The position numbers were made by a program, and so were the translations under genes. From the NCBI GenBank assembly GCA_020435965.1, contig JAGQYS010000011.1, forward strand, positions 12,322-76,321: 64,000 bases of DNA. The letters are read 5' to 3'. The stretch is from Flavobacteriaceae bacterium. Its GTDB lineage: Bacteria > Bacteroidota > Bacteroidia > Flavobacteriales > Flavobacteriaceae. This document shows positions 1 through 9,325 of this stretch, piece by piece (within the stretch, counting starts at the first letter, position 1; every line of letters begins with the position of its first letter). The notes beneath the pieces were generated by a model. That model saw nothing but the letters and a program-made list of their open reading frames with translations, made no database searches and was not told the origin of the DNA.

Positions 1-39
1 ATTGAAGGTATTGGATTTGCTGCGTTATTCGCGGTATAA
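1..39 (+). CDS. atpE: ATP synthase F0 subunit c, C-terminal end (partial)
   Basis: The first 12 codons read IEGIGFAALFAV and then stop. This matches the C-terminal end of a proteolipid subunit c, whose oligomeric ring carries protons or sodium ions through the F0 motor. The gene is cut by the window edge, so the ion-binding carboxylate helix cannot be seen. Its position just upstream of atpF and atpH is the expected order of the F0 part of the operon. The assignment rests on this context plus the short hydrophobic tail. Confidence 0.8.
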   Translation: MEGIGFAALFAV

Positions 40-53
40 CAACACAAAGAAGA

Positions 54-87
54 AACAGCTATAACGGTTGGTTATAGCTGTTCTTTT
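54..87 (+). terminator. Hairpin between atpE and atpF (attenuator-like)
   Basis: A perfect 12-bp inverted repeat, AACAGCTATAAC at 54-65 and its complement at 71-82, encloses a 5-nt loop and is followed by CTTTT. It lies inside an operon, so it may act as a partial terminator or an RNA stability element that raises subunit c (many copies per complex) over the downstream subunits. The structure is seen; the role is inferred. Confidence 0.6.
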
Positions 88-125
88 AAAAAATTAAACA
101 AGAATATTTTAGAGATAAATATATT

Positions 126-626
126 ATGGAAAAATTATTTGAAGACTTTTCATTAGGATTGTTTTTTTGGCAAGCAGTATTATTTATTGCACTTGTATTT
201 TTATTAAAAAAATTCGCTTGGAAACCAATTTTAGATTCAGTTAACAGTAGAGAAGAAGGTATTAAAAAGGCATTAGATTCTGCAGAAAAGGCTAAACTAG
301 AAATGCAAAACCTTCAAGCTGATAATGAAAAGCTATTAAAAGAAGCAAGATTAGAGCGTGAGACAATGCTAAAAGAAGCTCGAGAGTTGAAAGCCAAAAT
401 GATAGAAGACGCTAAAACTGAAGCAAAAGTAGAAGCTAATAAATTAGTAGTTGCAGCTCAAGCTTCTATTGAAACAGAAAAAAAGGCAGCTATTGCTGAG
501 TTAAAATCTCAAGTAGCAAGCTTATCAATTGAAATTGCTGAAAAAGTGGTTCGTGAAGAATTATCTAACAAAGAAAAGCAAATGAAATTAGTAGAATCTA
601 TGTTGGGTGAAGCAACCTTAAACTAA
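126..626 (+). CDS. atpF: ATP synthase F0 subunit b
   Basis: This is the peripheral-stalk subunit b that links membrane F0 to F1. The 166-residue protein has one N-terminal membrane helix (about residues 10-29), followed by a long charged, alanine-rich helix typical of the dimeric b coiled coil, with heptad-like stretches such as AEKAKLEMQNLQ. The length fits the family. It sits between atpE and atpH, ending 6 nt before atpH, so the two are very probably cotranscribed. No clear Shine-Dalgarno sequence precedes the ATG, as is usual in Bacteroidota. Confidence 0.95.
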   Translation: MEKLFEDFSLGLFFWQAVLFIALVFLLKKFAWKPILDSVNSREEGIKKALDSAEKAKLEMQNLQADNEKLLKEARLERETMLKEARELKAKMIEDAKTEAKVEANKLVVAAQASIETEKKAAIAELKSQVASLSIEIAEKVVREELSNKEKQMKLVESMLGEATLN

Positions 627-632
627 TTTATA

Positions 633-1169
633 ATGGCAGGAACTAGAGCAGCAATAAGATACGCAAAAGCAGTATTAAGTTTAGCAACTGATAAACAGTC
701 TGCAGAAGCTGTTAATGGTGATATGCAAACTATTGCAAAGGCCATTTCAGACAATAAAGAATTAAGCAACACACTTAAAAGCGAAATAGTAAAAGCAGAT
801 GTAAAGAAAGCTATACTATTAGAGGTTTTTTCAAATTCAAACCCAATTACAAAACAACTTTTTAATGTGCTTATGGATAATAAGCGTATTGAATTGGTAG
901 AAAGTGTTGCGATAAAATATTCTGAGCTTTATGATATTCAAAATGGCAAGGAAAAAGTAGTTGTAACGTCTGCTGTTCCAATGACTGAGGATATTGAAAT
1001 GAAGGTTTTAGCTAAAATTAAAAAATTAACAAATAAAGCTGTAACCGTTGAAAACGTAATTGACGAGTCAATTTTAGGAGGATTTATTTTACGTGTTGGA
1101 GATGTTCAGTACAATGCTAGTATTGCAAACAAACTAGATAAATTAAAACGAGAATTTACATTAAACTAA
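633..1169 (+). CDS. atpH: ATP synthase F1 subunit delta
   Basis: This is the delta (OSCP) subunit, which clamps the b stalk to the top of the F1 hexamer. The 178-residue protein starts MAGTRAAIRYAKAVL, the typical helical N-terminal domain. Its C-terminal region, with ILGGFILRVGDVQYNASI, matches the conserved delta signature (GG...GD...DxSI-type, here with N in place of D). It follows atpF by 6 nt and precedes atpA by 42 nt. That gap contains a copy of the dispersed TGAGCTTGTCGAAG repeat. Confidence 0.95.
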   Translation: MAGTRAAIRYAKAVLSLATDKQSAEAVNGDMQTIAKAISDNKELSNTLKSEIVKADVKKAILLEVFSNSNPITKQLFNVLMDNKRIELVESVAIKYSELYDIQNGKEKVVVTSAVPMTEDIEMKVLAKIKKLTNKAVTVENVIDESILGGFILRVGDVQYNASIANKLDKLKREFTLN

Positions 1170-1170
1170 G

Positions 1171-1197
1171 ACTTGCCCTGAGCTTGTCGAAGGGTCT
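1171..1197. repeat. Dispersed palindromic repeat, TGAGCTTGTCGAAG type
   Basis: CCCTGAGCTTGTCGAAGGG with short complementary arms (CCCT/AGGG) lies between atpH and atpA. The same core recurs near 3725, 10578, 11700, 13218 (reverse complement) and 36541. It looks like a genome-wide short interspersed repeat of the REP/MITE kind rather than a gene-specific signal. Confidence 0.7.
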
Positions 1198-1211
1198 AAA
1201 TATTAAAAAAG

Positions 1212-2792
1212 ATGGCAGAAGTAAAACCAGCTGAAATATCAGCAATCTTAAAACAACAATTGTCGGGTTTTGAAGCTACAGCTTCACTAGACGAAGTAGG
1301 AACAGTATTAACCGTAGGTGATGGTATTGTACGTGCTTATGGATTATCAAACGCTCAATATGGTGAGTTAGTAGAATTTGATGGTGGATTAGAAGGCATC
1401 GTACTTAACCTTGAAGAGGACAATGTTGGTGTTGTACTATTAGGCCCTTCAAAAGAAGTTAAAGAAGGATCTACCGTAAAACGTACAGGACGTATCGCAT
1501 CTATTAATGTAGGTGAAGGTATTGTTGGACGTGTTGTTGACACCTTAGGAAATCCAATTGATGGAAAAGGACCAATTGCTGGTGAAACTTTTGAGATGCC
1601 GCTTGAGCGTAAAGCTCCAGGAGTTATCTACAGAGAACCAGTTACAGAGCCATTACAAACAGGAATCAAATCAATCGATGCTATGATCCCAGTTGGTCGT
1701 GGACAGCGTGAGCTGGTAATTGGAGATAGACAAACAGGTAAAACTACGGTTTGTATTGATACCATCTTAAATCAAAAAGAATTTTACGATGCAGGAAACC
1801 CTGTATATTGTATATATGTAGCAGTTGGCCAAAAAGCATCAACAGTTGCAAACATTGCTAAAGTGTTGGAAGAAAGAGGAGCACTTGCATATACTACTAT
1901 TGTAGCTGCAAACGCATCAGATCCTGCTCCAATGCAAGTTTATGCACCAATGGCTGGAGCTGCAATTGGAGAATACTTCAGAGACACTGGTTGTCCAGCT
2001 TTAATTATTTATGACGATTTATCTAAGCAAGCGGTTGCTTATCGTGAAGTATCGTTATTATTACGTCGTCCACCAGGACGTGAGGCGTATCCTGGAGACG
2101 TTTTCTACTTACACTCTCGTTTATTAGAGCGTTCAGCAAAAGTTATAAACGACGATGATATTGCTAAAGAAATGAACGACCTTCCAGATTCATTAAAACC
2201 AATGGTAAAAGGTGGAGGTTCTTTAACTGCATTACCAATTATTGAAACACAAGCAGGAGACGTATCAGCATATATTCCAACAAACGTAATTTCTATTACA
2301 GATGGACAAATCTTCTTAGATGGAGATTTATTTAACTCAGGTGTACGTCCAGCAATTAACGTAGGTATTTCTGTATCTCGTGTTGGTGGTAACGCTCAGA
2401 TTAAATCGATGAAGAAAGTAGCTGGAACATTAAAGTTAGACCAAGCACAATTCCGTGAACTAGAAGCTTTTGCTAAGTTTGGTTCAGATTTAGATGCATC
2501 TACATTAAATGTAATTGAAAAAGGTAAGCGTAACGTTGAAATCTTAAAGCAAGCACAAAACGATCCTTATACTGTTGAAGATCAAATTGCTATTATTTAT
2601 GCTGGATCTAAAAACTTATTAAGAGATGTTCCTGTTGAAAGAGTAAAAGAGTTTGAACGCGATTATATAGAGTTTTTAAAAGCTAAGCATGCAGATGTAT
2701 TAGCAACATTAAAAGCAGGTAAATTAACAGACGAAGTTACTGATACGTTAAGTACTGTAGCAAAAGATTTATCAGGAAATTACAAAGCATAA
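1212..2792 (+). CDS. atpA: ATP synthase F1 subunit alpha
   Basis: This is the regulatory nucleotide-binding subunit of the F1 alpha3-beta3 hexamer. The 526-residue protein has a beta-barrel N-terminus, a P-loop GDRQTGKT at residues 171-178, and the alpha signature region around [14 protein letters not shown]. Full length and strong conservation make this unambiguous. In this lineage atpD and atpC are normally in a separate cluster, and indeed neither follows atpG here. Transcription probably continues into atpG, 57 nt downstream. Confidence 0.98.
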   Translation: MAEVKPAEISAILKQQLSGFEATASLDEVGTVLTVGDGIVRAYGLSNAQYGELVEFDGGLEGIVLNLEEDNVGVVLLGPSKEVKEGSTVKRTGRIASINVGEGIVGRVVDTLGNPIDGKGPIAGETFEMPLERKAPGVIYREPVTEPLQTGIKSIDAMIPVGRGQRELVIGDRQTGKTTVCIDTILNQKEFYDAGNPVYCIYVAVGQKASTVANIAKVLEERGALAYTTIVAANASDPAPMQVYAPMAGAAIGEYFRDTGCPALIIYDDLSKQAVAYREVSLLLRRPPGREAYPGDVFYLHSRLLERSAKVINDDDIAKEMNDLPDSLKPMVKGGGSLTALPIIETQAGDVSAYIPTNVISITDGQIFLDGDLFNSGVRPAINVGISVSRVGGNAQIKSMKKVAGTLKLDQAQFRELEAFAKFGSDLDASTLNVIEKGKRNVEILKQAQNDPYTVEDQIAIIYAGSKNLLRDVPVERVKEFERDYIEFLKAKHADVLATLKAGKLTDEVTDTLSTVAKDLSGNYKA

Positions 2793-2849
2793 TAATATCA
2801 CTCTAAGAGTTAATCAAGGAGTCTTTTAACATTCCAATAAAAAAGGAGA

Positions 2850-3710
2850 ATGGCAAACTTAAAAGAAATACGTAACAGAATATCATCAGTGTCTTCAACG
2901 ATGCAGATTACCAGTGCCATGAAAATGGTATCTGCTGCAAAATTGAAAAAGGCTCAAGATGCTATTACAGCTATGCGACCTTATGCAAATAAGTTAACTG
3001 AACTTTTACAAGGTTTAAGCGCAACATTAGACGCAGATTCTGGAAGCAAATATGCAGCTCAACGTGAGGTTAAAAACGTTTTATTAGTCCCAATTACGTC
3101 CAACAGAGGATTAGCTGGAGCTTTTAACTCTAACATCATTAAAGAAACTGTTAAGCAAGTTGCTGAAACGTATACAAATCAAGAGGTATCTTATCTAACT
3201 ATTGGTAAGAAAGCAAATGATGCTTTTAAAAAATCTAAAAAAGTAATTGCAAATAAAAGTGAAGTATTTGACAACTTAACTTTTGATAATGTAGCAGACA
3301 TAGCCGAATTATTAATGGATAAGTTTGTTTCTGGTGAAGTTGATAAAGTAGTTTTGGTTTACAATAAATTCAAAAACGCAGCGACACAAGAAATCATGAC
3401 AGAGCAGTTTTTACCTATTGTTCCTGTTCAGGGTGAAGCAAATGTAAATCTAGACTACATTTTTGAACCATCAAAAGTTCAAATTGTTGAACAACTAATA
3501 CCAAAGTCATTAAAAACACAACTTTATAAGGCTATTAGAGATAGTTTTGCAAGCGAGCATGGTGCACGTATGACAGCAATGCATAAAGCAACAGATAACG
3601 CAACGGAGTTAAGAGATCAACTTAAATTGACTTATAACAAAGCACGTCAAGCAGCAATTACAAATGAAATCCTAGAAATTGTTGGTGGTGCAGAAGCTCT
3701 AAACAACTAA
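2850..3710 (+). CDS. atpG: ATP synthase F1 subunit gamma
   Basis: This is the central rotor shaft of F1. The 286-residue protein has the N-terminal coiled-coil start MANLKEIRNRISSVSSTMQIT and the C-terminal helix with EHGARMTAMHKATDNA, both diagnostic for gamma. AAAGGAG just upstream of the ATG is a recognisable Shine-Dalgarno sequence, which is uncommon in this window. It is the last gene of the operon; a repeat element and a strong terminator follow. Confidence 0.98.
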   Translation: MANLKEIRNRISSVSSTMQITSAMKMVSAAKLKKAQDAITAMRPYANKLTELLQGLSATLDADSGSKYAAQREVKNVLLVPITSNRGLAGAFNSNIIKETVKQVAETYTNQEVSYLTIGKKANDAFKKSKKVIANKSEVFDNLTFDNVADIAELLMDKFVSGEVDKVVLVYNKFKNAATQEIMTEQFLPIVPVQGEANVNLDYIFEPSKVQIVEQLIPKSLKTQLYKAIRDSFASEHGARMTAMHKATDNATELRDQLKLTYNKARQAAITNEILEIVGGAEALNN

Positions 3711-3724
3711 AAACATTTTAGAAT

Positions 3725-3749
3725 GTCACCTTGAGCGCAGTCGAAAGGT
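3725..3749. repeat. Dispersed palindromic repeat, TGAGCGCAGTCGAA type
   Basis: GTCACCTTGAGCGCAGTCGAAAGGT, split here as arms CCTT and AAGG around GAGCGCAGTCGA, lies just after atpG. It is close kin to the copies near 10600 and 36541. Confidence 0.7.
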
Positions 3750-3773
3750 TTTCTTAAAATTAATAAATATATG

Positions 3774-3803
3774 AAGCCTTACTTTATTTAGTAAGGCTTT
3801 TTT
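3774..3803 (+). terminator. Intrinsic terminator of the atp operon
   Basis: AAGCCTTACT (3774-3783) pairs perfectly with AGTAAGGCTT (3790-3799) over a 6-nt loop and runs into TTTTTT. This is a classical rho-independent terminator, 63 nt after the atpG stop codon. Confidence 0.9.
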
Positions 3804-3851
3804 ATGGCACAACTCTTGATTTTGTATCTTTATAAACAATTGTACAAATCC

Positions 3852-4364
3852 ATGAAAACAATAAAGCACATATTCGGTTTATTGATATTAACAGTTATTA
3901 TGGCAAGTTTCTCACAATGTTCAAGCGCTCAGAAATTACAAAAAAAAGCACCAATAACAATAAACCAGGTTTATTATCAAAAATGGATTGCAGGCGTTGA
4001 AGGAGGAGGTTCTGGAGTTAATATTTTTATTGAAACATCGAGCAATACTATAAAATTAGATAGCGTATATTTTCAAGGCAAAGGAGCAAAATTAGTGCTA
4101 AAGCCCAGCAATGATACACTTTATATAGGAAGGTTTATCTCAGATTTCAACAAAAAAGAAGATATGGTTTTTAGTAGCGACCCAAATAAAGAATATGGCA
4201 ATAAACCACCACAACTGCCAGTAAAAATCCCTTTTGAACTAAACGATGATGAATGCGTTATTAGTTATTCTGAAAACGACAAAACAAAATATTTCAAACT
4301 GAAAAACATTAAGGAAAGAGAATCCATTAATTATCCAATGATGTCTTCACCGGAAAATAACTAA
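3852..4364 (+). CDS. Hypothetical secreted protein or lipoprotein
   Basis: No family was recognised. The frame is open from 3804, but that ATG lies in the atp terminator tail. The internal ATG at 3852 starts a proper signal peptide (MKTIKHIFGLLILTVIMASFSQC), giving 170 residues. Cys23 in FSQC could be a permissive lipobox; SSAQ just after it could instead be a signal peptidase I site. The mature part is charged and beta-rich, with a glycine run EGGGSG. It stands alone between the atp terminator and the flippase gene, 33 nt downstream. Confidence 0.7.
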   Translation: MKTIKHIFGLLILTVIMASFSQCSSAQKLQKKAPITINQVYYQKWIAGVEGGGSGVNIFIETSSNTIKLDSVYFQGKGAKLVLKPSNDTLYIGRFISDFNKKEDMVFSSDPNKEYGNKPPQLPVKIPFELNDDECVISYSENDKTKYFKLKNIKERESINYPMMSSPENN

Positions 4365-4397
4365 TATTGCATATCGTTTACTAATAATGTACTTTTA

Positions 4398-5894
4398 GTG
4401 ACGTTAAAACCTAACTTTTTGAGCGCATTAAGAGTATTATTTAAGCAAACTTTTATTTATGGTTTAGCAACTGTTTTACCCAGAATGCTCAGCTTCTTAC
4501 TTGTGCCTTTGTATACAACTGATGGTGTTTTATCTTCTGTTGCTGAGTATGGAGAAATTTCAGTGATATTCTCATATTTTGTAATCTTCAATGTCTTGTT
4601 AGCCTATGGCATGGAAACGGCGTTTTTCAGATTCTTTAATAAAGAAAAGGATAAAGACCAAGTATTAGGCACTTCTACAATTTCATTAATACTCTCATCA
4701 TTTGGCTTTTTTACATTAGCATTAATTTTTCAAAACCAGATAGCCTCTTTTATAGATATTGATGTAAAATACATCAACCTAGTTATTTGGATTTTGCTAC
4801 TAGACGCATTAGTAATTATCCCCTTTGCATGGTTAAGAGCCAATGAAAAACCTAAACGCTATGCCATAATTAAAATTCTGAATGTTGTCATTAATCTTGG
4901 TCTCAATTTATTTTTCTTATTAGCTCTTAAAGATTTAGCATTAGATAGTTCAATCTTTAATAGCATATATAAGCCTAATTTTGAAATCAGCTATATCTTT
5001 ATTGCCAACCTTATAGCAAGCGCAGTAACTCTAGTATTAATGATGCCTTTCTATGCCAAGGTTAAGTTTGTTTTTAACTCTCAGTTATGGAAATCCATGT
5101 TCCGTTACGCATTTCCTGTTCTGGTTGCAGGAATCGCCTTTTCAATAAATGAAACATTTGATAGAATACTTCTTAAAGAATTACTTCCAGCAGATGTTGC
5201 CGAAACAGACATTGGTATGTACTCAGCATGTTACAAAATAGCTTTGTTTATGACACTGTTTGCTACAGCATATAGACTTGGTATTGAGCCTTACTTTTTC
5301 AGCCATTCTAAAAGTGATAACCCTCAAAAAAATTATGCAAAAATTTTAGAACTTTTTGTGGCTTTTGGTTCTGTAATATTACTCTTTGTTGTTGTTTTTG
5401 CAGACCTTTTAAAGCCATATATTGTAAGAAGTGAAGCCTATTGGGAAGCCATGTGGATTGTACCAATTGTCTTATTGGCCAATTTTTGTTTAGGTATTTA
5501 TCACAACCTTTCTGTATGGTATAAAATTACAGATAGAACAAAATTTGGTGCTTACATTTCAGTTTTTGGAGCCATCATTACCTTAGCGATTAATGTATTT
5601 TTTATAAAAGAATATAGTTATAAAGCATCAGCAATTGCAACTCTAGTAGCTTACGCTGTGATGATGCTATTATCTTATTATTTTGGCAGAAAGCACTATC
5701 CAATTCCTTATAACTTGAAAAAAATAGGATTGTATTTATTTGTTTCTATCTTGTTTTCAGTGATTTCATTTTATTATTTTAGAGAAAACTATTTAGTAGG
5801 CATACCTTTATTGATTGTTTTACTTGTAATTATTTACAATTCTGAAAAAAACCAAATCAATCAATTACTAAAACGGAATGTTCAGCAATCATGA
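4398..5894 (+). CDS. Polysaccharide flippase family membrane protein (Wzx/MVF-like)
   Basis: The 498-residue protein is almost entirely hydrophobic, with about 12-14 predicted membrane segments. The start FIYGLATVLPRMLSFLLVPLYT is typical of oligosaccharide flippases of the MATE/MurJ/Wzx superfamily, which move lipid-linked sugars to the periplasm. The start appears to be GTG; no in-frame ATG lies upstream before the stop at 4362. No glycosyltransferases are nearby, so the substrate cannot be guessed. Its stop overlaps the next gene's start (ATGA), implying translational coupling to the DUF6090 gene. Confidence 0.85.
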   Translation: MTLKPNFLSALRVLFKQTFIYGLATVLPRMLSFLLVPLYTTDGVLSSVAEYGEISVIFSYFVIFNVLLAYGMETAFFRFFNKEKDKDQVLGTSTISLILSSFGFFTLALIFQNQIASFIDIDVKYINLVIWILLLDALVIIPFAWLRANEKPKRYAIIKILNVVINLGLNLFFLLALKDLALDSSIFNSIYKPNFEISYIFIANLIASAVTLVLMMPFYAKVKFVFNSQLWKSMFRYAFPVLVAGIAFSINETFDRILLKELLPADVAETDIGMYSACYKIALFMTLFATAYRLGIEPYFFSHSKSDNPQKNYAKILELFVAFGSVILLFVVVFADLLKPYIVRSEAYWEAMWIVPIVLLANFCLGIYHNLSVWYKITDRTKFGAYISVFGAIITLAINVFFIKEYSYKASAIATLVAYAVMMLLSYYFGRKHYPIPYNLKKIGLYLFVSILFSVISFYYFRENYLVGIPLLIVLLVIIYNSEKNQINQLLKRNVQQS

Positions 5895-6646
5895 TAAAGC
5901 TATTTAATAAAATAAGGAAACAACTTTTGGACGAAAACAAAACACGACGTTACTTAAAATACGCTATTGGTGAGATTATTCTGGTAATGATTGGTATTTT
6001 GTTAGCACTTCAGGTTAATAACTGGAATCAAGAACGACAATTACAAAAAGAGGAAGTTAAGATATTAAAAGGTTTGCATCAAGAGTTCAGCGAAAACCTT
6101 GTTAGATTTGATGATATTTACGCGAAACAAGAATCCCGATGGAAAAGTATTGAAACTCTTATGAGTATTAAGCCCAAAGAATTTTCTCTCGATAGTTTAA
6201 CTACATTGACCAAGGGAGTTGGTGATCAATATACATTTGACCCTTTTCAAGGGATGTATAATTCAATCATCAATTCAGGAAAAATAGAATTAATTTCAAA
6301 CGATTCTTTAAAGAAAAAAATTTCAAGATTTCAAGATTTGTTGAATGATTATAAGGAAGAAGAAATTAATACAATGAATTTTACAGCAAATAACTTTTAT
6401 CCATTTATAATTAACAACTCTGCAATTAATTTTAATTTCTTTTATAACAAAATGAAAATGAATGATGATGAAAAAATTAAATATAAAGAAGAATTAATAA
6501 AAAGAATAGAGTCTGATACTTATGGAAACCTATTAATTTATATTTATGGATATATGCGAGAGATTTTTACTGAAGGCCCAATTTTAAAAGATGAAATGAT
6601 ATCAATAATCAATTTGTTAGCATCAGAAATTGAAAAACATAATTAA
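5891..6646 (+). CDS. DUF6090 family membrane-anchored protein
   Basis: The 251-residue protein has the hallmark N-terminus of DUF6090: a basic segment IRKQLLDENKTRRYLKYAIGE, then one membrane helix (about residues 25-43) ending in LQVNNWNQ. The rest is a charged, helical, probably periplasmic domain. The family is frequent in marine flavobacteria and has no known function. The ATGA overlap with the flippase gene suggests the two are made together. The dUTPase gene follows after 3 nt. Confidence 0.8.
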   Translation: MIKLFNKIRKQLLDENKTRRYLKYAIGEIILVMIGILLALQVNNWNQERQLQKEEVKILKGLHQEFSENLVRFDDIYAKQESRWKSIETLMSIKPKEFSLDSLTTLTKGVGDQYTFDPFQGMYNSIINSGKIELISNDSLKKKISRFQDLLNDYKEEEINTMNFTANNFYPFIINNSAINFNFFYNKMKMNDDEKIKYKEELIKRIESDTYGNLLIYIYGYMREIFTEGPILKDEMISIINLLASEIEKHN

Positions 6647-6649
6647 AGA

Positions 6650-7084
6650 ATGAACATAAAAATAATCAACAAATCCAATCACGATTTACCACATTACGAA
6701 ACCATTGCTTCAGCAGGAATGGATTTAAGAGCAAACTTATCAGAATCAAGAACCTTAAAACCGTTAGAGCGTAGTATTGTTGGTACAGGTCTTTTTATTG
6801 AGTTACCAATAGGTGTTGAGGCGCAAGTACGTCCGCGAAGTGGCCTCGCTGCAAAAAAAGGAATTACTGTTTTAAACGCACCAGGAACTATTGATGCCGA
6901 TTATCGTGGTGAAATTGGTGTGATTCTTGTTAATCTTTCCAACGAAGATTTTACTATACAAAATGGCGAGCGTATAGCGCAACTGGTTATTGCAAAGCAT
7001 GAACGTGCTGAATGGGATGAGGTAAACGTGCTTTCTGAAACCGAAAGAGGCGAAGGAGGTTTTGGTAGCACTGGCACAAAATAA
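6650..7084 (+). CDS. dut: dUTP diphosphatase
   Basis: Hydrolyses dUTP to dUMP and pyrophosphate, keeping uracil out of DNA and feeding dTMP synthesis. The 144-residue protein carries all five trimeric dUTPase motifs: SAGMDLRA (1), PRSGLA (2), [12 protein letters not shown] with the catalytic Asp (3), GERIAQLVI (4) and the C-terminal glycine-rich [10 protein letters not shown] (5). The length is normal. It starts 3 nt after the DUF6090 gene and is followed at once by a palindromic repeat. Confidence 0.97.
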   Translation: MNIKIINKSNHDLPHYETIASAGMDLRANLSESRTLKPLERSIVGTGLFIELPIGVEAQVRPRSGLAAKKGITVLNAPGTIDADYRGEIGVILVNLSNEDFTIQNGERIAQLVIAKHERAEWDEVNVLSETERGEGGFGSTGTK

Positions 7085-7087
7085 CTT

Positions 7088-7112
7088 GTCATTCCTGCGT
7101 AGGCAGGAATCC
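7088..7112. repeat. Dispersed palindromic repeat, ATTCCTGC/GCAGGAAT type
   Basis: ATTCCTGC (7091-7098), a GTAG loop and GCAGGAAT (7103-7110) form a perfect 8-bp stem after GTC, 3 nt past the dut stop. A longer, interrupted copy is at 29656-29712 and a diverged one at 52850-52870. It may act as a transcript-end hairpin for dut. Confidence 0.7.
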
Positions 7113-7182
7113 AAAATATCTGTTAAAAACAACTTAATTTAAAATGTAATGGACTTAAAACCGTTATTTTAGTGATTTAGAA

Positions 7183-8544
7183 ATGAGATTTAAAATTAGC
7201 ATAATTGTGTTTATTCTCGGAATGATTTTCATTCCGCAAACTAACTATGCTCAAGTTGACTTTAACAAAACACCTGACGATGATCTAGGTGATATTGAAG
7301 ACAAATACCAAGAGTTCTTTTTTGAAGCCTTAAAACAAAAAGGCATTGAAAACTACGACAGATCCATAAAAGCATTTTTAAAATGCATAGAATTGGATGA
7401 TTCTAAGCCTGTGGTGTATTTTGAATTAGGCAAAAATTACATTCAACTTAAAAATTTCGGAGCAGCAGAAGATGTGCTTAAAAAAGCCATTTCTAAAGAG
7501 CCTGATAACGAATGGTATCTTAGCGAACTTTACAACGTTTATGAGCAAACCAACGACTTTGACAATGCCTTAAAAACAGGTAAGTTGCTTGTAAAATTTC
7601 ATCCTGATTATCAAGAAAATTTAGCAAACCTCTATTTTAAAAACAATAAATTCAGACAAGCGCTAAAGATTCTGGACGAAATGGATGAGCAATATGGCTA
7701 TGCAGAATCTAGAGATTACCTTCGCAACCAAATTTATGAAGCCAATGGAGATGATAAAGACCGAATAGAATACCTAGAGCAACGCATTGCCAAAAACCCA
7801 AAGAACGAACAAAATTATTTAAAGCTCATTTATCGTTATAGCGAGCAAAGTGATAGAAAAAATGCTTTTGCAACAGCTCAAAGATTGCTACAAGAAATAC
7901 CGTCATCACACCTAGTTCATTTAGCACTTTATAAATTTTACTTAGAAGATAATGATACCGAAAAGGCCATCAACTCTATGGAAATTGTGCTCAAAAGCGG
8001 AATTGTAAATCCTGACGCTAAAGCCAAAGTATTGAATGATTTTGTGAAATTCGCCCAAGATAATCCTCAGTATGAAGAGCGACTACTGGAAATTACAGCT
8101 GATATTTCTGATGATGAAACTGGTAAATCCAGCGCTGAAATGGCTCAGTATTACTTGCAAAAAGGCGATAAACAAAAAGCATTGAGCCATTATAAAATAG
8201 CACTGCAACATGATGCTGATGATTTTGATACGCTAAAAAAAGTACTATTGCTTCAAATAGATTTAGATATGTTTGCAGATGCATCAGAGCTTAGTAGCCA
8301 AGCTCTTGAAACCTTTCCTTCACAGCCCATTTTATATTTGGTCAATGGTGTTGCCAACAACAACTTACAACAATACCAAAAAGCTGTTGAAAGTTTAGAA
8401 ATTGGCATAGATTATGTAATTGATAATGTCATTATGGAAATTGACTTTTACAAACAATTGAGCACAGCTTATAAGTATTTGAATAATATTGAGAAGTCTC
8501 AAGCGTTTGCTAAAAAGGCTGAAGCATTATTAAATGGACAATAA
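7183..8544 (+). CDS. Secreted tetratricopeptide repeat protein
   Basis: The 453-residue protein has a signal peptide (MRFKISIIVFILGMIFIPQTNYAQ) and then successive TPR helices, for example YDRSIKAFLKCIELDDSKPVVYFELGKNY-type repeats near residues 55-120 and again near 310-450. TPR proteins are scaffolds for protein contacts, here in the periplasm or at the outer membrane. The stop overlaps the DUF4292 lipoprotein gene by 11 nt, and that gene overlaps the EnvC-like gene by 4 nt. This three-gene unit suggests cell-envelope maintenance, but no partner is proven. Confidence 0.88.
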   Translation: MRFKISIIVFILGMIFIPQTNYAQVDFNKTPDDDLGDIEDKYQEFFFEALKQKGIENYDRSIKAFLKCIELDDSKPVVYFELGKNYIQLKNFGAAEDVLKKAISKEPDNEWYLSELYNVYEQTNDFDNALKTGKLLVKFHPDYQENLANLYFKNNKFRQALKILDEMDEQYGYAESRDYLRNQIYEANGDDKDRIEYLEQRIAKNPKNEQNYLKLIYRYSEQSDRKNAFATAQRLLQEIPSSHLVHLALYKFYLEDNDTEKAINSMEIVLKSGIVNPDAKAKVLNDFVKFAQDNPQYEERLLEITADISDDETGKSSAEMAQYYLQKGDKQKALSHYKIALQHDADDFDTLKKVLLLQIDLDMFADASELSSQALETFPSQPILYLVNGVANNNLQQYQKAVESLEIGIDYVIDNVIMEIDFYKQLSTAYKYLNNIEKSQAFAKKAEALLNGQ

Positions 8545-9325
8545 AACAAAAATAAAGACACTAAGCAGAATCTTGATGGTTCTGATGTTGTTTATGGTTT
8601 TAGGATGCAAATCTTCAAAACAAATTGCGTCATCTGGTGAACTCAATACAAAGCTTACAGCCAAACAATTAATCAAAGAACACAATAAGAAGGAACCTAA
8701 ATTTAAAACCCTCCAAGCAAGAGTTAAGGTTGATTACGTGCAAGGTGATAAATCACAATCTCATACTATTAACCTTCGTATGGAGAAAGATAAAACCATT
8801 TGGTTAAGTGCAACACTTGGGATTGTTAGAGCCAAAATCACACCTACAAATGTGAGCTTTTATAACAAACTTGATAACACCTATTTTGATGGCGATTTTT
8901 CATTAATTAGTGATTTATTAGGCACAAAATTAGACTTTGAAAAAGTTCAGAATATTTTGTTAGGAAATGCGATTTATAATTTAAAAGACGATAGTTATAA
9001 TACAGATATTCACGAAGGGTCTTATGTGCTGTCACCAAAAAATCAAAATCAACTTTTTGAAATTTTCTATTTACTGAATCCTACTCACTTTAAAATGGAC
9101 TCTCAACAATTAACACAACCATTAGAACAACGCATGTTGGAGATAGATTATAAAGATTATCAAGAAGTAAATAAACAAATAGTACCACAGAATGTGAAAG
9201 TAATAGCCTTAGAAAGAGATTTTGAAACGACCATCACTATGGAATTTAAATCGGTTTCACTCAACTCAAGCCTAAATTTTCCATTCAGGATTCCTAATGG
9301 TTTTCAAGAAATCGTGATTAAATGA
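8534..9325 (+). CDS. DUF4292 family lipoprotein
   Basis: The 263-residue protein has a lipoprotein signal ending LMLFMVLGC, with Cys25 as the acylation site. The body (LQARVKVDY...LRMEKDKTIWLSATLG...RAKITPTNVSFYNKL) matches DUF4292, a Bacteroidota family predicted to share the LolA/LppX-like half-barrel fold used by lipid carriers. It lies in an overlapping-frame operon between the TPR protein and the EnvC-like factor. A role in outer-membrane lipoprotein or lipid handling is plausible but inferred. Confidence 0.85.
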   Translation: MDNKTKIKTLSRILMVLMLFMVLGCKSSKQIASSGELNTKLTAKQLIKEHNKKEPKFKTLQARVKVDYVQGDKSQSHTINLRMEKDKTIWLSATLGIVRAKITPTNVSFYNKLDNTYFDGDFSLISDLLGTKLDFEKVQNILLGNAIYNLKDDSYNTDIHEGSYVLSPKNQNQLFEIFYLLNPTHFKMDSQQLTQPLEQRMLEIDYKDYQEVNKQIVPQNVKVIALERDFETTITMEFKSVSLNSSLNFPFRIPNGFQEIVIK

